Made by a program: the position numbers and the translations under genes
Shown here: in pieces, positions 23,958-33,583 of the stretch
Numbering within the stretch: position 1 is the first letter of the stretch
Layout of the letters: every line of letters starts with the position of its first letter
The notes under the pieces: generated by a model
Databases searched by the model: none
Told to the model about the DNA's origin: nothing
The model's input: the letters and a program-made list of their open reading frames with translations, nothing else
Source of the DNA: Selenomonadaceae bacterium
Lineage (GTDB): Bacteria; Bacillota; Negativicutes; Selenomonadales; Selenomonadaceae
Length of the DNA: 45,120 nt
Direction of reading: 5' to 3'
Assembly (NCBI GenBank): GCA_017428215.1
Contig: JAFRRH010000014.1
Location: 74,112 to 119,231, forward strand

Positions 23958-25649
23958 TTGGAAAGTAAAAAATTATTTCGCGGCTTCTGGTCGCTGTTCA
24001 AAGGCTATTGGTCATCAGAAGATAAATGGAAAGCGCGAGGACTGTTGGCAGTCGTCATTGCTATGAACTTCGCAATGGTTTATCTGCTCGTCCAACTCAA
24101 CGAGTGGTATCAAATCTTTTGGGACGCATTGCAGAATTACGAACAGGAAAGATTTTTCCCGTTGCTTGGGCGATTTACGGGGCTGGCGTTTATTTATATC
24201 ATCATAGCAGTTTATGCGATTTATTTGCGGCAAATGTTGCAGATAAAATGGCGTACGTGGATGACGAACAATTATTTATCGGCGTGGATGGGCGGACAAA
24301 CTTATTATCGGCTACAGGACGCGACGGACAACCCCGACCAGCGTATTTCGGAGGACATCGGGCAGTTCGTCAACTTGTCGCTCGCCTTGCTCATCGACTT
24401 TTTAAAACAGCTGACGACTTTGGGAGCGTTCGGCGTGGTGCTGTGGAATTTGAGCGGCTCAATCGAAATCGCAGGACTCGTGATACCCGGCTACATGTTT
24501 TGGTTTTCGCTAATGTATTCCGGCGTCGGAACTGTTTTAGCGCATAAAGTAGGACGCAAATTAATCGCGCTAAACTTCGACCAGCAAAAGTACGAGGCGG
24601 ATTTCCGTTTCAGCATGATGCGCGTCAGAGAAAATTCAGAGAGCATAGCATTTTATCGCGGCGAGCCAGCTGAAATGGAAGGCTTTAACTTAAAATTTTC
24701 CAATGTCATAAAAAATTATTGGCAACTCATGAAGAAAACCAAGCACTTAAATTTTTATGCGAACGGCTACGCGCAACTGGCTGTACTCGTGCCTTATCTC
24801 ATGGCGTATCCTAGATATTTTGCTAAAGAAATTCAGTTAGGCGGACTTATGCAAATTTCTTCGGCGTTCGGACGAGTTCAAGACGCGCTGAGTTTCTTCG
24901 TCAATTCTTACGACACATTGGCAACTTTGGCGGCGGTTATCAATCGTTTATCGGGCTTTACTGAACACATGGACGATACTAAAAAAGTTCAAAGCAAAGT
25001 TTCGACTTCAACCGCGCCTGAATTAAAAATCTCCGCGCTGAACGTCGCACTGCCGACGGGACGCGAACTTTTAAATAAATTGTCACTGCAACTGCAAAAC
25101 GCTAAAGCTCTGCTCGTGACTGGCTCATCTGGTTGCGGCAAATCGACATTGCTTAGAACTTTGGCGGGAATTTGGGCTTATGCCTCCGGCGAAATTTCTT
25201 TACCGAAAAATGCTCGCGTAATGTTCCTACCACAAAAGCCGTATCTGCCGCTGGGAACTTTAAGGAAAGCTTTAATCTATCCAACTGCAGAAAGTGATTC
25301 GCCGCCCGATGATAAACTTAAAAAAATTTTACAGCTGGTCGAATTGCCCGCGCTTGCAGATAAATTAGACGTAGCAGACGATTGGAGCAGAATTTTATCG
25401 TTAGGCGAGCAACAACGATTAGCATTTGCACGAGTTTTATTGAGCGAACCGGATTATATTTTCCTCGACGAGGCAACGAGCGCACTTGACGAGCCACGCG
25501 AAATTGAAATGTATAACCTCTTGCGCGAAAAATTGCCTAAAGTTACTGTCGTTAGCGTGGGGCACCGGTCGACGCTGTTTAAACTGCATGACGTGGAATT
25601 AAATTTGGACGGCGCGGGCAATTATAAACTGCGCGAGATTTCTGTTTAG
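23958..25649 (+). CDS. ABC transporter half-molecule, SbmA/BacA-YddA (ABCD-like) family
   Basis: The start is TTG 23958, seven bases after GGAGGT; codons further upstream overlap the promoter. The 563-residue protein has an N-terminal permease domain (NEWYQIFWDALQNYE, TWMTNNYLSAWMGGQTYYRLQ, NPDQRISEDIGQFV) of the ABC_membrane_2/SbmA type. A C-terminal ATPase follows, with TGSSGCGKSTLLRTLAG, LSLGEQQRLAFARVLL, DYIFLDEATSALDEP and SVGHRS. Relatives import or export peptides, vitamins or fatty-acyl compounds. The EAA-like EDIGQF loop is characteristic. The substrate is unknown. The gene follows the toxin-antitoxin-like array directly. Confidence 0.9.
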   Translation: MESKKLFRGFWSLFKGYWSSEDKWKARGLLAVVIAMNFAMVYLLVQLNEWYQIFWDALQNYEQERFFPLLGRFTGLAFIYIIIAVYAIYLRQMLQIKWRTWMTNNYLSAWMGGQTYYRLQDATDNPDQRISEDIGQFVNLSLALLIDFLKQLTTLGAFGVVLWNLSGSIEIAGLVIPGYMFWFSLMYSGVGTVLAHKVGRKLIALNFDQQKYEADFRFSMMRVRENSESIAFYRGEPAEMEGFNLKFSNVIKNYWQLMKKTKHLNFYANGYAQLAVLVPYLMAYPRYFAKEIQLGGLMQISSAFGRVQDALSFFVNSYDTLATLAAVINRLSGFTEHMDDTKKVQSKVSTSTAPELKISALNVALPTGRELLNKLSLQLQNAKALLVTGSSGCGKSTLLRTLAGIWAYASGEISLPKNARVMFLPQKPYLPLGTLRKALIYPTAESDSPPDDKLKKILQLVELPALADKLDVADDWSRILSLGEQQRLAFARVLLSEPDYIFLDEATSALDEPREIEMYNLLREKLPKVTVVSVGHRSTLFKLHDVELNLDGAGNYKLREISV

Positions 25650-25770
25650 CGGCATTGTCAACTTTTTTTTAAAAATCCTAGACTAAAGGCGGCGAATTAT
25701 GTTATCATACAAAATATTGATTTTTAGCCGTCAGTCGACGAGTTTATTGGTTGCTAAGGCGGCGTGAATA

Positions 25771-25799
25771 TTGACATTCCTTTTACGTTAAACTACAAT
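25771..25799 (+). promoter_or_regulatory. Promoter of chemoreceptor gene 2
   Basis: TTGACA (25771-25776), 17 bases, TACAAT (25794-25799). Confidence 0.72.
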
Positions 25800-25805
25800 C
25801 GATTT

Positions 25806-26002
25806 GTTTAAAAATGACGCGGAAAGGAACGCTTTCGGGAGGAGGCGAATTAGCTGGTAGCTGATAGCTGTTAGTGATTAAAAAAATCCTAACAACTAAA
25901 AACTAAGGTTGAGATTGGCGGTTGGCAAACCAAAAGCTCTTGTCGTAAAATCTCAGGCGCGAAAAAATTTTTATGCCGTCAAGAAAAGGGGGAAATATTT
26001 TT
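25806..26002 (+). promoter_or_regulatory. Long structured leader of chemoreceptor gene 2
   Basis: About 195 nt separate the promoter from the ATG. Three hairpins are visible: GGAAAG-GAACG-CTTTC (25821-25836), TAGCTGTTAG...CTAACAACTA (25865-25898), and GAGATT...AATCTC (from about 25911) enclosing TTGG-CAAA-CCAA. The leader ends in AAAAAATTTTT before the ribosome site. I recognise no known riboswitch consensus. The rest of the 25650-26002 gap is the promoter and AT-rich sequence. Confidence 0.45.
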
Positions 26003-27748
26003 ATGTCGTGGTTGAACAACATGCGAGTTGCGTATAAGCTATTGTTGCTTAACGTTATCGCACTCGTCGGTATGGTTGTAATCGGTCTGGTCGGCTATTT
26101 TGCCGTTACAGAAGCGCAACAAGATTTGGACAAAATTAGCCAGACTTACTTGAAAGGTATCTTTGAAATTGGTCGTTGCCGTCACGCCGTGCGCTATGCA
26201 CAGGTTCAGGCGGTTTTGGCTCCTTTGACGGTTGATCCAGCTCTTTATCAGTCTCGTTTGGATAAATACAACGGCGGCGTTAAAGAGTTGGAAGAGTCTT
26301 TGAAAATTTATGAAGATATAATTAAAGACGACGCGCAAGCTCGTGCACAAGTCGACGCCGCTGAACGCGAATGGAGTAAATTCAAAGCCGGCGCAGATAA
26401 AATGTTTGCGATGAAATCTCCTATAGGTGATACTTCAGCTATTGCCGCGCACAGAAACGCCTCGTTGGAATTTTACCAGAATGAAGTTATGCCTTATGCA
26501 GTTTCCTGCGGCGACGCAATTTTAGTTATTCAGCAGAAGGCTTACGAAGATTCCGACAAGACGATTGCGGCGAGCAACGAAAGCATTGCCGGTTCTATCC
26601 GCAATTTGTTCATTGCACTTGGTGCTACTTTCGTTATCTTGATTTTCATCAGCATTTCGATTACCAAAGCTATCACTAATCCGCTTAGCAATATGGTTCA
26701 GGCTTTGCACTTGCTCAAAGACGGCGACTTCCGCCGCACCGATTTGCTTGATGCTGACCGCGCAGACGAATTCGGCTCAATGGCTCTTGCAGTTCGCGAA
26801 ATGCGCCAGGCTATCAGCAAGTTGATTCACCAGACCAGCGACTCCTCCAGCCAATTTGCGGCATCTTCTGAAGAACTTACCGCAAGTGCTCACCAAGCCG
26901 CGCAGGCGTCCGAACAGGTTGCTCAATCCGTTACCAATTCGGCGGGTGCAGTTGTCGAACAGCAAACTTTTGTTAACGACGCTATGGACGCTATCAACAA
27001 TGCGCTTGGCTCCATTGACAACTTGACAAAGACCGCAGATAAAGTTGCCGCGCATGTCGCCTCCGCTAATGACGAGGCGGCGGCAGGTACTGAAGCTGTC
27101 GAGACGGCTGTCAATCAAATTATCAGCGTTGAAAAGATTGTTAATGATTCTGCTCTTACCGTCGACAAACTCGGCAAACGTTCGCAAGAAATCGGACAAA
27201 TCGTCGAGGCTATCAGCGGCATTGCTGAACAAACTAACTTGCTTGCATTGAACGCGGCTATTGAGGCGGCGCGCGCAGGTGAACACGGTCGCGGATTCGC
27301 AGTCGTTTCCGAAGAAGTCCGTAAACTCGCTGAAGAGTCTCAAGAAGCGGCGCAGAAGATTGGCACGCTCATTGGCGACATTCAATCCGACACCACAGAC
27401 GCGGTTGACTCCATGCAGAAAGGTAACGCCGCTGTTCGTGACGGCACACGCTCCGTTGAGAGATTGCGCTCCACGTTCGATAGCATTCGCGAAGCCTCTA
27501 ATAACGTTCAGAAAGAGGCAACCAATATGGTCAGCGAACTCAAGGAAGTCGAAAAACTTACTTACACGATTCGCGACCGCTCCGAAAAGATTTTGGATAA
27601 AGGCGTTCAAGTTTCTAAGGAAATGGAAAGCGTTTCTGCGGCAGCCGAGCAACAATCCGCCTCCGCAGAGGAAATCTCCTCCGCAGCAGACGAACTCGCT
27701 CGCCTCGCTCAAGATTTGCAGAACTCCTTGCAGAAATTCCAGTACTAA
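26003..27748 (+). CDS. Methyl-accepting chemotaxis protein with four-helix-bundle sensor
   Basis: From ATG 26003 (AAAGGGGGAAA site) the product has 581 residues. TM1 ([23 protein letters not shown]) leads to a helical periplasmic domain of about 150 residues of the 4HB_MCP type. TM2 ([19 protein letters not shown]), HAMP ([19 protein letters not shown]) and the signalling domain with the tip [20 protein letters not shown] follow. It differs from the first receptor by its sensor (helical bundle against Cache). It is monocistronic, with promoter, long leader and terminator. Confidence 0.95.
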   Translation: MSWLNNMRVAYKLLLLNVIALVGMVVIGLVGYFAVTEAQQDLDKISQTYLKGIFEIGRCRHAVRYAQVQAVLAPLTVDPALYQSRLDKYNGGVKELEESLKIYEDIIKDDAQARAQVDAAEREWSKFKAGADKMFAMKSPIGDTSAIAAHRNASLEFYQNEVMPYAVSCGDAILVIQQKAYEDSDKTIAASNESIAGSIRNLFIALGATFVILIFISISITKAITNPLSNMVQALHLLKDGDFRRTDLLDADRADEFGSMALAVREMRQAISKLIHQTSDSSSQFAASSEELTASAHQAAQASEQVAQSVTNSAGAVVEQQTFVNDAMDAINNALGSIDNLTKTADKVAAHVASANDEAAAGTEAVETAVNQIISVEKIVNDSALTVDKLGKRSQEIGQIVEAISGIAEQTNLLALNAAIEAARAGEHGRGFAVVSEEVRKLAEESQEAAQKIGTLIGDIQSDTTDAVDSMQKGNAAVRDGTRSVERLRSTFDSIREASNNVQKEATNMVSELKEVEKLTYTIRDRSEKILDKGVQVSKEMESVSAAAEQQSASAEEISSAADELARLAQDLQNSLQKFQY

Positions 27749-27787
27749 GAAATTTTTCTACAAAATATATAGTTTCGTAAAAAAATT

Positions 27788-27816
27788 AGCCTCGACAAAA
27801 CGTCGGGGCTTTTTTG
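27788..27816 (+). terminator. Intrinsic terminator after chemoreceptor gene 2
   Basis: GCCTCGAC-AAAAC-GTCGGGGC followed by TTTTTTG. Confidence 0.85.
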
Positions 27817-27875
27817 TTGCTAAAAATTCGTTTCTGTTGTACACTGTGGAAAAAATTTTAGGAGGGCGAATTATT

Positions 27876-28535
27876 GTGTTGACTTACAATTATTATGGGC
27901 ACGCCTGTTTTCAGCTTGACGACGGCTCAACCAAAATTCTCGTCGATCCGTTTTTGACGGGCAACCCGCAAGCGTCAATCAGCGAAAAGGACGTTGAGGC
28001 AGATTATATTTTAATTACTCATGCGCACGGAGATCATATCGGCGACGCTCCAAACATTGCAGTTAGAACGGACGCAACTGTCATTGGCATTCCGGAAATT
28101 ATGGACTTCGGCGGACAACGTGTTAAAACTATCGGCATGAATCTCGGTGGCACCGTCAAAACGGAATTCGGCTTTGTGCGTATGGTTCCCGCGCTCCACA
28201 GTTCGGGTATTGGCGGCGGCATTGCTTGCGGCTACGTTATCGGCGTCGGCGGGAAAATTATTTACTTCGCGGGCGACACGGCTCTTTTCTCCGACATGAA
28301 ATTAATTGGCGAACGCGACAAGATTGACTACGCGATTTTGCCGATTGGCGGACATTATACAATGGATCCTATCGACGCGGCTAAGGCGGTAACTTTCCTC
28401 GACGCGGCTAACGTTATTCCTTTGCACTACGACACTTGGGACATTATCAAACAAAACGCTGAAGACTTGGTTAAGCTCGTCGAATTCGCTAAAGTTCACA
28501 TCGTCAAGCCTGGACAATCTCTCGAACTCAAATAA
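27876..28535 (+). CDS. UPF0173 metal-dependent hydrolase (metallo-beta-lactamase fold)
   Basis: Start GTG 27876 (AGGAGGG nine bases upstream) gives 219 residues, the normal size of the family. It shows YYGHACFQL, ILVDPFLTGNP, the zinc motif THAHGDHIGDA, HSSGIGGG, FAGDTALFSDM, LPIGGHYTMDP and the C-terminal HYDTW. The fold binds two metals and hydrolyses an unknown substrate. The reading frame is open far upstream into the chemoreceptor gene but without start signals. It is monocistronic. Confidence 0.93.
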   Translation: MLTYNYYGHACFQLDDGSTKILVDPFLTGNPQASISEKDVEADYILITHAHGDHIGDAPNIAVRTDATVIGIPEIMDFGGQRVKTIGMNLGGTVKTEFGFVRMVPALHSSGIGGGIACGYVIGVGGKIIYFAGDTALFSDMKLIGERDKIDYAILPIGGHYTMDPIDAAKAVTFLDAANVIPLHYDTWDIIKQNAEDLVKLVEFAKVHIVKPGQSLELK

Positions 28536-28560
28536 AATATCTCAACCGATAAAAATAAAA

Positions 28561-28590
28561 AACCGCTCATCAACGGGCGGTCTATTTTTT
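28561..28590. terminator. Bidirectional terminator between the UPF0173 gene and res
   Basis: ACCGCTC-ATCAAC-GGGCGGT with T7 on the plus side and an A-rich 5' flank for the minus strand. Confidence 0.8.
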
Positions 28591-28592
28591 TG

Positions 28593-31094
28593 TTAAGTTT
28601 TAAGCAACGCTCTGAACGCCGAATCGAAATTCTTAACGTCGTTGTGATTGTAAAACGGCAAGCCCCAAATTTTATAATCGCCGTCGTCGACAAGAACTTT
28701 CGATTTTAATTCAAGCAAAAACTTTTCCTTCCATGCGTCATTTGCCGTTAAGTGTTCGCCCTTAGGCTCGATAAAAATTTGGAATTGCTCCACGCCGTCC
28801 TTACGTTGCAGGAAGAGTACATAATCCGGCTCGAAGCGTGCGCCGTCGTCAAAAGAAAAAATTTTAAACTCGCGCTCGTTGCGAATCAAATAAATTTTGC
28901 TATAAATTTTCTTAAGCTCATCAATACGCTTGCTGAAATACGCAACAAAAGCTTTCTCTTCGCTCGTGCCGTAGTTGTCGTTGTAAGCAAACCAATCTTT
29001 CGCCGCCAAGGTAATATCATCTTGAGATTCACCAACGCTACCCTCGCGAACTTCCGAATAGTTTATAACTTTGTCGTGGAAAATCTCGTTTATATTCTGC
29101 GGATTAAATTCCGTCGTGCCGCGATAAATTTTTACGGGCTTATCAAGTTCGACGGCAATTTTACCCAACGCGTCAAAAACAGCGGCGTATAAAGTTTTAA
29201 CGCTCAGTTCAGTCTCATCGCTCGTTATGTCAATGCCAATGTCGCCAAGATATTCCGCGTCGGTGATAAATTGTCGCGTGGATTTTAAATTAGGGAAGCG
29301 CGTCTTCAACTTATCAAAATTATAAACAGGAAAATTCATCAAGGCTTTATGGACAATGGCATAATTTTTTTTGGCAATGTCGTAAATTGTCTTGCGCCAT
29401 GTATAAATCTTATCTGCGCGGCTCTCGAAATTTTCCTCCATAACTTTATCACTGCCGCCCTCGCCGATAATGTTTTTGAAACCAAAAATTTTTTCGGGAA
29501 TGACTGCGCGGAACTCCAGATTAACTTCCTCCCGCTCGTTTAGGAAAATCACGCCGCTTTGATAAAGTTCGTCGCGCTTGAAACTTTCCTTAAGCTTGTA
29601 CTCGCAACGGACAACTTTTTTGTCAGCCTCCAAACCAATCTCCCGCAAAGAATTATGCAACTCGTTGATATAGCGGCGGTCGTCTTGGCAATGATAATAA
29701 AGCGTTTCACAAATGCGCAAATCTTCTTCGGCGGCTCGGTCGTATTTACGTTGAAATTTCGGTTGCTCGTCGTCAAGCTGGAACGGACAATATCTCGCGC
29801 CACGCCCGATTAGTTGCGCCTCAGCAATGGTATCCTTATTTGAGCGCGTTTCATACAAGCGCACAATGTCAAACAAATTCAGCACGTCCCAGCCCTCGTC
29901 AAGCTTTTTGACCTCGAACACCGCACGATATGGATTATTTTTATCCTCCAGCGTGTTCAGCAGTATTTGGTTTTTATTGGCGTCTTTGTCGTCGTTCGCC
30001 GATATGCAACGCTCTGCAGAAAATTCATCGCGCAATTCGGCGGCAAGTGCCTCGAATGTGATTCCCTTGCTTGTAAAATAATCAAATGCTCGGCGGATAA
30101 TTTCAGCGGGATTTTTATCATACAGCTTACGTAAATCATCGCCGCGCAGATTTTTTACACGCTCAATAAAATTCTTCATAAAAGTTTCGCTATCTTTAAT
30201 CTTCGCCGACTTGAACAGGATAACAGGCTTAATACTTAATCGGTGCTCTTGAAAAATTTTTAAACGATATTGGCTCAACACCAGCGCGAAAAGTATTCTG
30301 TCGTCAAGCTCGGCTCGCAACGTCATGATTTCCTTTGAATAGCCGTCGTTGTAAAATTTTACCAGCGGATAATCAAAAATAATTTTGTCCTCGTATTTAT
30401 TTTTAATCGACGGATTAGCAAGCTCGCAAGTCGCCGTAAACTCAAGCAAAATATTGTTGGCGTTCATGCCGAAAATTTTTTCGACGGTATCTTCCCATGT
30501 CTCGCGATTTTCTTTATCGGCGGCAGAGAGTTTTCGCGTGTTCACGTTCAAATGGTGCGCCTCGTCGGAAATTAAAACAACCTCGCGCTCGCGAAAGTCT
30601 TCGGGCGTCATGCCGTTTTCCTTTACAAAATTTATCGTCATATGCAATCCCTGCGTCGTCGAAAAGCAAATGTTAATCGCCGCGTCGTCCGTGTGTTGAA
30701 AATTTTCTACGTTATTAATTCGGATTCGCTCGCCGTCCAAAATTATTTCGTCAGCAAAAAGATATTTCGTCGACTGCGGATTTAAAAAATTTTCCCGCGT
30801 CTTGTCCACGATATTTGACAAGTTCACGAAGAATAAAAAATTTCTATAGCCGCGCTTGTAAAGATAGAGTATCAATCCCGCCATGATTAAAGTTTTGCCG
30901 CTACCCGTCGCCATATGGAATAAAACTTGCGTCGGGTGCGGACAAGTCGCGCTTTCAAAGTGCGTGATAAAATTTTCAAACGCCTCCCGCTGATACGGAC
31001 GCAGTTTAAAATTCAAATTCGCCGCTATGTATTCGGGTACAGACTTTAAGCCGCCGTATTTGCGTGCGCCGTTAATTTCTTCGTAAAGATACAC
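28593..31094 (-). CDS. Type III restriction endonuclease subunit Res
   Basis: The protein has about 833 residues. LRPYQREAFENF (Q-motif-like) and MATGSGKTLIMAG (Walker A) open the helicase module; VLISDEAHHLN is the DEAH box, and AQLIGRGARYCPF is motif VI. Near the C-terminus FEPDYVLFL...IFIEPKGEHL supplies a PD-(D/E)xK nuclease site. Together these define the Res subunit that translocates on DNA and cuts with Mod. GTG 31094, seven bases after AGGAGG, is preferred to TTG 31100. It is separated from mod by 291 nt that contain an oppositely oriented small gene. Confidence 0.92.
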   Translation of the reverse strand: MYLYEEINGARKYGGLKSVPEYIAANLNFKLRPYQREAFENFITHFESATCPHPTQVLFHMATGSGKTLIMAGLILYLYKRGYRNFLFFVNLSNIVDKTRENFLNPQSTKYLFADEIILDGERIRINNVENFQHTDDAAINICFSTTQGLHMTINFVKENGMTPEDFREREVVLISDEAHHLNVNTRKLSAADKENRETWEDTVEKIFGMNANNILLEFTATCELANPSIKNKYEDKIIFDYPLVKFYNDGYSKEIMTLRAELDDRILFALVLSQYRLKIFQEHRLSIKPVILFKSAKIKDSETFMKNFIERVKNLRGDDLRKLYDKNPAEIIRRAFDYFTSKGITFEALAAELRDEFSAERCISANDDKDANKNQILLNTLEDKNNPYRAVFEVKKLDEGWDVLNLFDIVRLYETRSNKDTIAEAQLIGRGARYCPFQLDDEQPKFQRKYDRAAEEDLRICETLYYHCQDDRRYINELHNSLREIGLEADKKVVRCEYKLKESFKRDELYQSGVIFLNEREEVNLEFRAVIPEKIFGFKNIIGEGGSDKVMEENFESRADKIYTWRKTIYDIAKKNYAIVHKALMNFPVYNFDKLKTRFPNLKSTRQFITDAEYLGDIGIDITSDETELSVKTLYAAVFDALGKIAVELDKPVKIYRGTTEFNPQNINEIFHDKVINYSEVREGSVGESQDDITLAAKDWFAYNDNYGTSEEKAFVAYFSKRIDELKKIYSKIYLIRNEREFKIFSFDDGARFEPDYVLFLQRKDGVEQFQIFIEPKGEHLTANDAWKEKFLLELKSKVLVDDGDYKIWGLPFYNHNDVKNFDSAFRALLKT

Positions 31095-31112
31095 GCTCAA
31101 GCCTCCTTAGTT

Positions 31113-31141
31113 TTGACTTGAAAAAAATGTTTTGATAAAAT
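31113..31141 (+). promoter_or_regulatory. Promoter of the coiled-coil gene between mod and res
   Basis: TTGACT (31113-31118), 17 bases, TAAAAT (31136-31141). Confidence 0.6.
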
Positions 31142-31176
31142 AATTTCACATAAATAATCAAAAGGCGGTGTTTGAA

Positions 31177-31464
31177 ATGACTGAACAAGAAAAATTTAAT
31201 GCTGAAGTGCAGATACGCTTGACCAAGCAAGACGCAAAGTTTGAAGTATTCATGAAGTCGCAGGACGAACGGTTTAATACTTTTATGAATGAATTACAGC
31301 AACAACGCGAGGACATCAGGCGGACACAGGACAGACAAGACGCAGACAGAAAAGTTTTAGAAGACAAAATCGACAGGCTCGGCGATAAAATTCAAAATAT
31401 GGTTATCGCGGCAGTTGTCGGCTTCGGAGCAATAGTATTTGCGGCGGTATCTGCCTTGAAGTAG
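31177..31464 (+). CDS. Small coiled-coil protein with C-terminal membrane helix
   Basis: From ATG 31177 (AAGGCGGTG upstream) the product is 95 residues. It starts MTEQEKFNAEVQIRL, has a charged heptad-like helix through residue 70 (QQQREDIRRTQDRQDADRK, LEDKIDRLGDKI) and ends with a hydrophobic segment (VIAAVVGFGAIVFAAVSAL). This resembles short tail-anchored coiled-coil proteins. It runs opposite to mod and res, has its own promoter and overlaps the mod 3' end by 73 bp. No function is recognised; the location suggests a link to the restriction system or chance insertion. Confidence 0.75.
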   Translation: MTEQEKFNAEVQIRLTKQDAKFEVFMKSQDERFNTFMNELQQQREDIRRTQDRQDADRKVLEDKIDRLGDKIQNMVIAAVVGFGAIVFAAVSALK

Positions 31465-33311
31465 AAACTGCGCGTGAAATTTTTATCGGCGTCGGCAATC
31501 GCAAATTCCTCGTCGTCAATGTCACACAAGTTCACGTACAGCAAATTTTTATCCAGCAACTCCAGCAGGAAACGTTTTTGATTTTCTATAGACAGCTCGG
31601 CGAATCCTGCAGGTTCAATCTGCGCGGGGTCAACTTTGTAGCTAATAAAGCCCGTCGCAATCATTCGTTCGTAAATTTCTTTCAACGTGTCGAAGTCATT
31701 CGCCGCCTCGATAGCTTCGACAAAGTTTTGATTAAGCTTGGCAAGTTCGCAATAGACAAAGGAGCCGCCGCCTTTCCAACCAACTTTTGCCGATATGCCG
31801 CCCTGTTCGCCGCCGATAACTTTTTTCAGCCGCTCAACCGTCAACGTTTCGATATAATCCATTTGCTCAACGCCAATATATCGCCGTCCCATCTTATGCG
31901 CAACCGCCGCCGTCGTGCCGCTACCCATGTGATAATCCAATACCAAATCGCCCGCGTTCGTCGCCAATGTCAATATCCGTTCAAGTAATCGTTCGGGCTT
32001 CGCTGTCATAAATGATGAATCACCAAATAAAATTTTCTGTTCGTACTTTGCAATCTTGTTGTCGTCGGCAAAGTCTCTCGACCACCAACTTTCCGGTACG
32101 ATGCCTTGCTTAACTTCCGATAAAAATTTTTTTCTCATTGGACGAGCGTCACGATTCTTGCCCCACCAAATTTTATTGTCAGCGTCAAGGACTTGAAAAC
32201 TTTCTTTACTGATTGTCCATGAACGTGTTGGCGGCGGCTTAAAAATTTTTCCCGTCGGTCCGATAATTTCATAATCACATGACGCCGAATAAGTCCGCGC
32301 AGATAAATCACTTGCACGCCACAAACCTCGCGGGTCATTGTCAGGATTTTTATAATCGTCAAGCTGTTCATCTGTTCGCGGCAAGAGATTTGGTCGCCAA
32401 ATATTTTTATCCTTAGCATAAACCAAAATAAAATCGTGAGTATCACTAATCCACTTGGCGTCGTTAGAGGCACCATATTTTTTTTGCCAAACGATGTTGC
32501 ATACAAAATTATCTCTACCGAAAATTTCATCGGCGAGTACTTTAAGATAAGCCTGTTCGTCGTCGTCGATAGAAATCCAAATGGAGCCGTCATTGCGCAA
32601 AAGTTTTTTAGCGAGTTCGAGGCGATTCTTCATAAAGACGAGCCACGTCGAGTGATTAAAGCGGTCGTTGTAGCCAAAGCTGTCGTTGCCGGTGTTATAG
32701 GGCGGGTCAATATAAATGCATTTGACTTTGGCGGCGAATTTTTTTGTAAGTGAAGCGAGCGCGAGCAGATTGTTGCCTTTGATGATTAAGTTGTCGTCGT
32801 CGGAAAAATTTTCGGCAATCTGCGCGGCGTCATTGGAATAACGGACGGCGTTGACAAAGACTTTCGGATAGAGGAGTTGGTCAATCTCGTCGTGTGCTAG
32901 GGTTTCGTTATAAAAAATTTCGTTGCGCTTTTGGTCGTCTTTAGTCTGTCCGCCTTCGAGAACGCAATCTTTATACGGGAAAACGAGCACGGTTTTATTA
33001 GTGGCTGAAATAAAATTATCGTGCTCATCGACAAGCTCGATTTTATTTGCAAAGCGCGTATAGCTGTCGGGCAGGAATTGGCGGTTGTTAATCGTCCACG
33101 TAAATTCAATTTTGTCGAAAACTTTAACGCCTGCAACGTCGGAGAAAAATTTTTCTCGCATGAAGTCTTCGTTCAGCAAAAGTTTTAAAAGTTTTTCGTC
33201 TGCGTTCATAGCCGCCTGATAAACGGCATTGCGCAAAAAAGTTCCGTCGTCGGCAAAAAATCTTTTATCGCGTTTCAAAACGTCAAGCAGTCTGTCAAAA
33301 AATTTTTCCAC
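31392..33311 (-). CDS. Type III DNA methyltransferase subunit Mod
   Basis: The 639-residue protein has the beta-class N6-adenine order: catalytic DPPYNTGNDSFGYNDRFNHS at about residue 205, a target-recognition region in the middle, and the AdoMet site LVLDYHMGSGTTAAVAHKMGRRYIGVE near residue 470. Mod recognises an asymmetric site and methylates one strand, and it is required for Res cleavage. The start is GTG 33311 with AGGAGG nine bases upstream. Its 3' end is overlapped by the antiparallel coiled-coil gene, and its 5' end abuts the peptide-gene promoter of the next locus. Confidence 0.94.
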   Translation of the reverse strand: MEKFFDRLLDVLKRDKRFFADDGTFLRNAVYQAAMNADEKLLKLLLNEDFMREKFFSDVAGVKVFDKIEFTWTINNRQFLPDSYTRFANKIELVDEHDNFISATNKTVLVFPYKDCVLEGGQTKDDQKRNEIFYNETLAHDEIDQLLYPKVFVNAVRYSNDAAQIAENFSDDDNLIIKGNNLLALASLTKKFAAKVKCIYIDPPYNTGNDSFGYNDRFNHSTWLVFMKNRLELAKKLLRNDGSIWISIDDDEQAYLKVLADEIFGRDNFVCNIVWQKKYGASNDAKWISDTHDFILVYAKDKNIWRPNLLPRTDEQLDDYKNPDNDPRGLWRASDLSARTYSASCDYEIIGPTGKIFKPPPTRSWTISKESFQVLDADNKIWWGKNRDARPMRKKFLSEVKQGIVPESWWSRDFADDNKIAKYEQKILFGDSSFMTAKPERLLERILTLATNAGDLVLDYHMGSGTTAAVAHKMGRRYIGVEQMDYIETLTVERLKKVIGGEQGGISAKVGWKGGGSFVYCELAKLNQNFVEAIEAANDFDTLKEIYERMIATGFISYKVDPAQIEPAGFAELSIENQKRFLLELLDKNLLYVNLCDIDDEEFAIADADKNFTRSFYFKADTAANTIAPKPTTAAITIF

Positions 33312-33335
33312 GTCGTTTATCCTCCTAAATTTTTC

Positions 33336-33344
33336 TGGTATAAT
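33336..33344 (+). promoter_or_regulatory. Extended -10 promoter of the Fst-like peptide gene
   Basis: TGGTATAAT (TATAAT 33339-33344) lies in the 5' flank of mod on the opposite strand. No good -35 is seen. Confidence 0.6.
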
Positions 33345-33403
33345 TGCGCCGATGCTACTTCCCTTTTACGTGGCATACGCTAACGGAAAGGAGGTGTTAC
33401 ATT

Positions 33404-33487
33404 ATGTTCGAGATATTTACGAATATAGCCGTGAACGTAGCGTCGTTCCTCATCGGAATGTACATTTACGATCGCTGGCTGAAGTAG
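33404..33487 (+). CDS. 27-residue membrane peptide, Fst-like type I toxin candidate
   Basis: The ATG at 33404 follows a perfect AAAGGAGGTG. The peptide starts MFEIFTNIAVNVASFLIGM and ends YDRWLK: one hydrophobic helix and a Trp-Leu-basic tail, like Fst/Ldr-type toxins from Gram-positive plasmids and chromosomes. The leader can pair CCCTTTT (33361-33367) with GGAAAGG near the ribosome site. Downstream are a bidirectional terminator and two opposed small RNA genes carrying sequence complementary to its start region. Toxin function is inferred from architecture. Confidence 0.7.
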   Translation: MFEIFTNIAVNVASFLIGMYIYDRWLK

Positions 33488-33540
33488 CAGCCTGTTCTGC
33501 TCTGCTTACCCTCTAATCGGAATAATCAACCGGTTATGGT

Positions 33541-33583
33541 AAAACGAAGCCCCGCGCGGTTAATCACTCCGGCGGGGTTTTCG
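33541..33583. terminator. Shared bidirectional terminator (peptide mRNA / antisense RNA 1)
   Basis: AAAACGAAGCCCCGC...GCGGGGTTTTCGT is symmetric, ending both the plus-strand peptide mRNA and the minus-strand RNA. Confidence 0.8.

Noticed and set aside
25865..25898. Intrinsic terminator in the chemoreceptor leader
   Set aside because: The hairpin is not followed by a T run on the coding strand.
25865..25960. preQ1 or c-di-GMP riboswitch before the second chemoreceptor
   Set aside because: Only fragments such as CTAAAAACTAAGG and GGCAAACC resemble these aptamers; the rest of either consensus is missing, so it is kept as an unidentified leader.
27261..27875. Long N-terminal extension of the UPF0173 hydrolase
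   Set aside because: It is an out-of-frame reading of the chemoreceptor gene and its terminator; the GTG at 27876 fits the family start.
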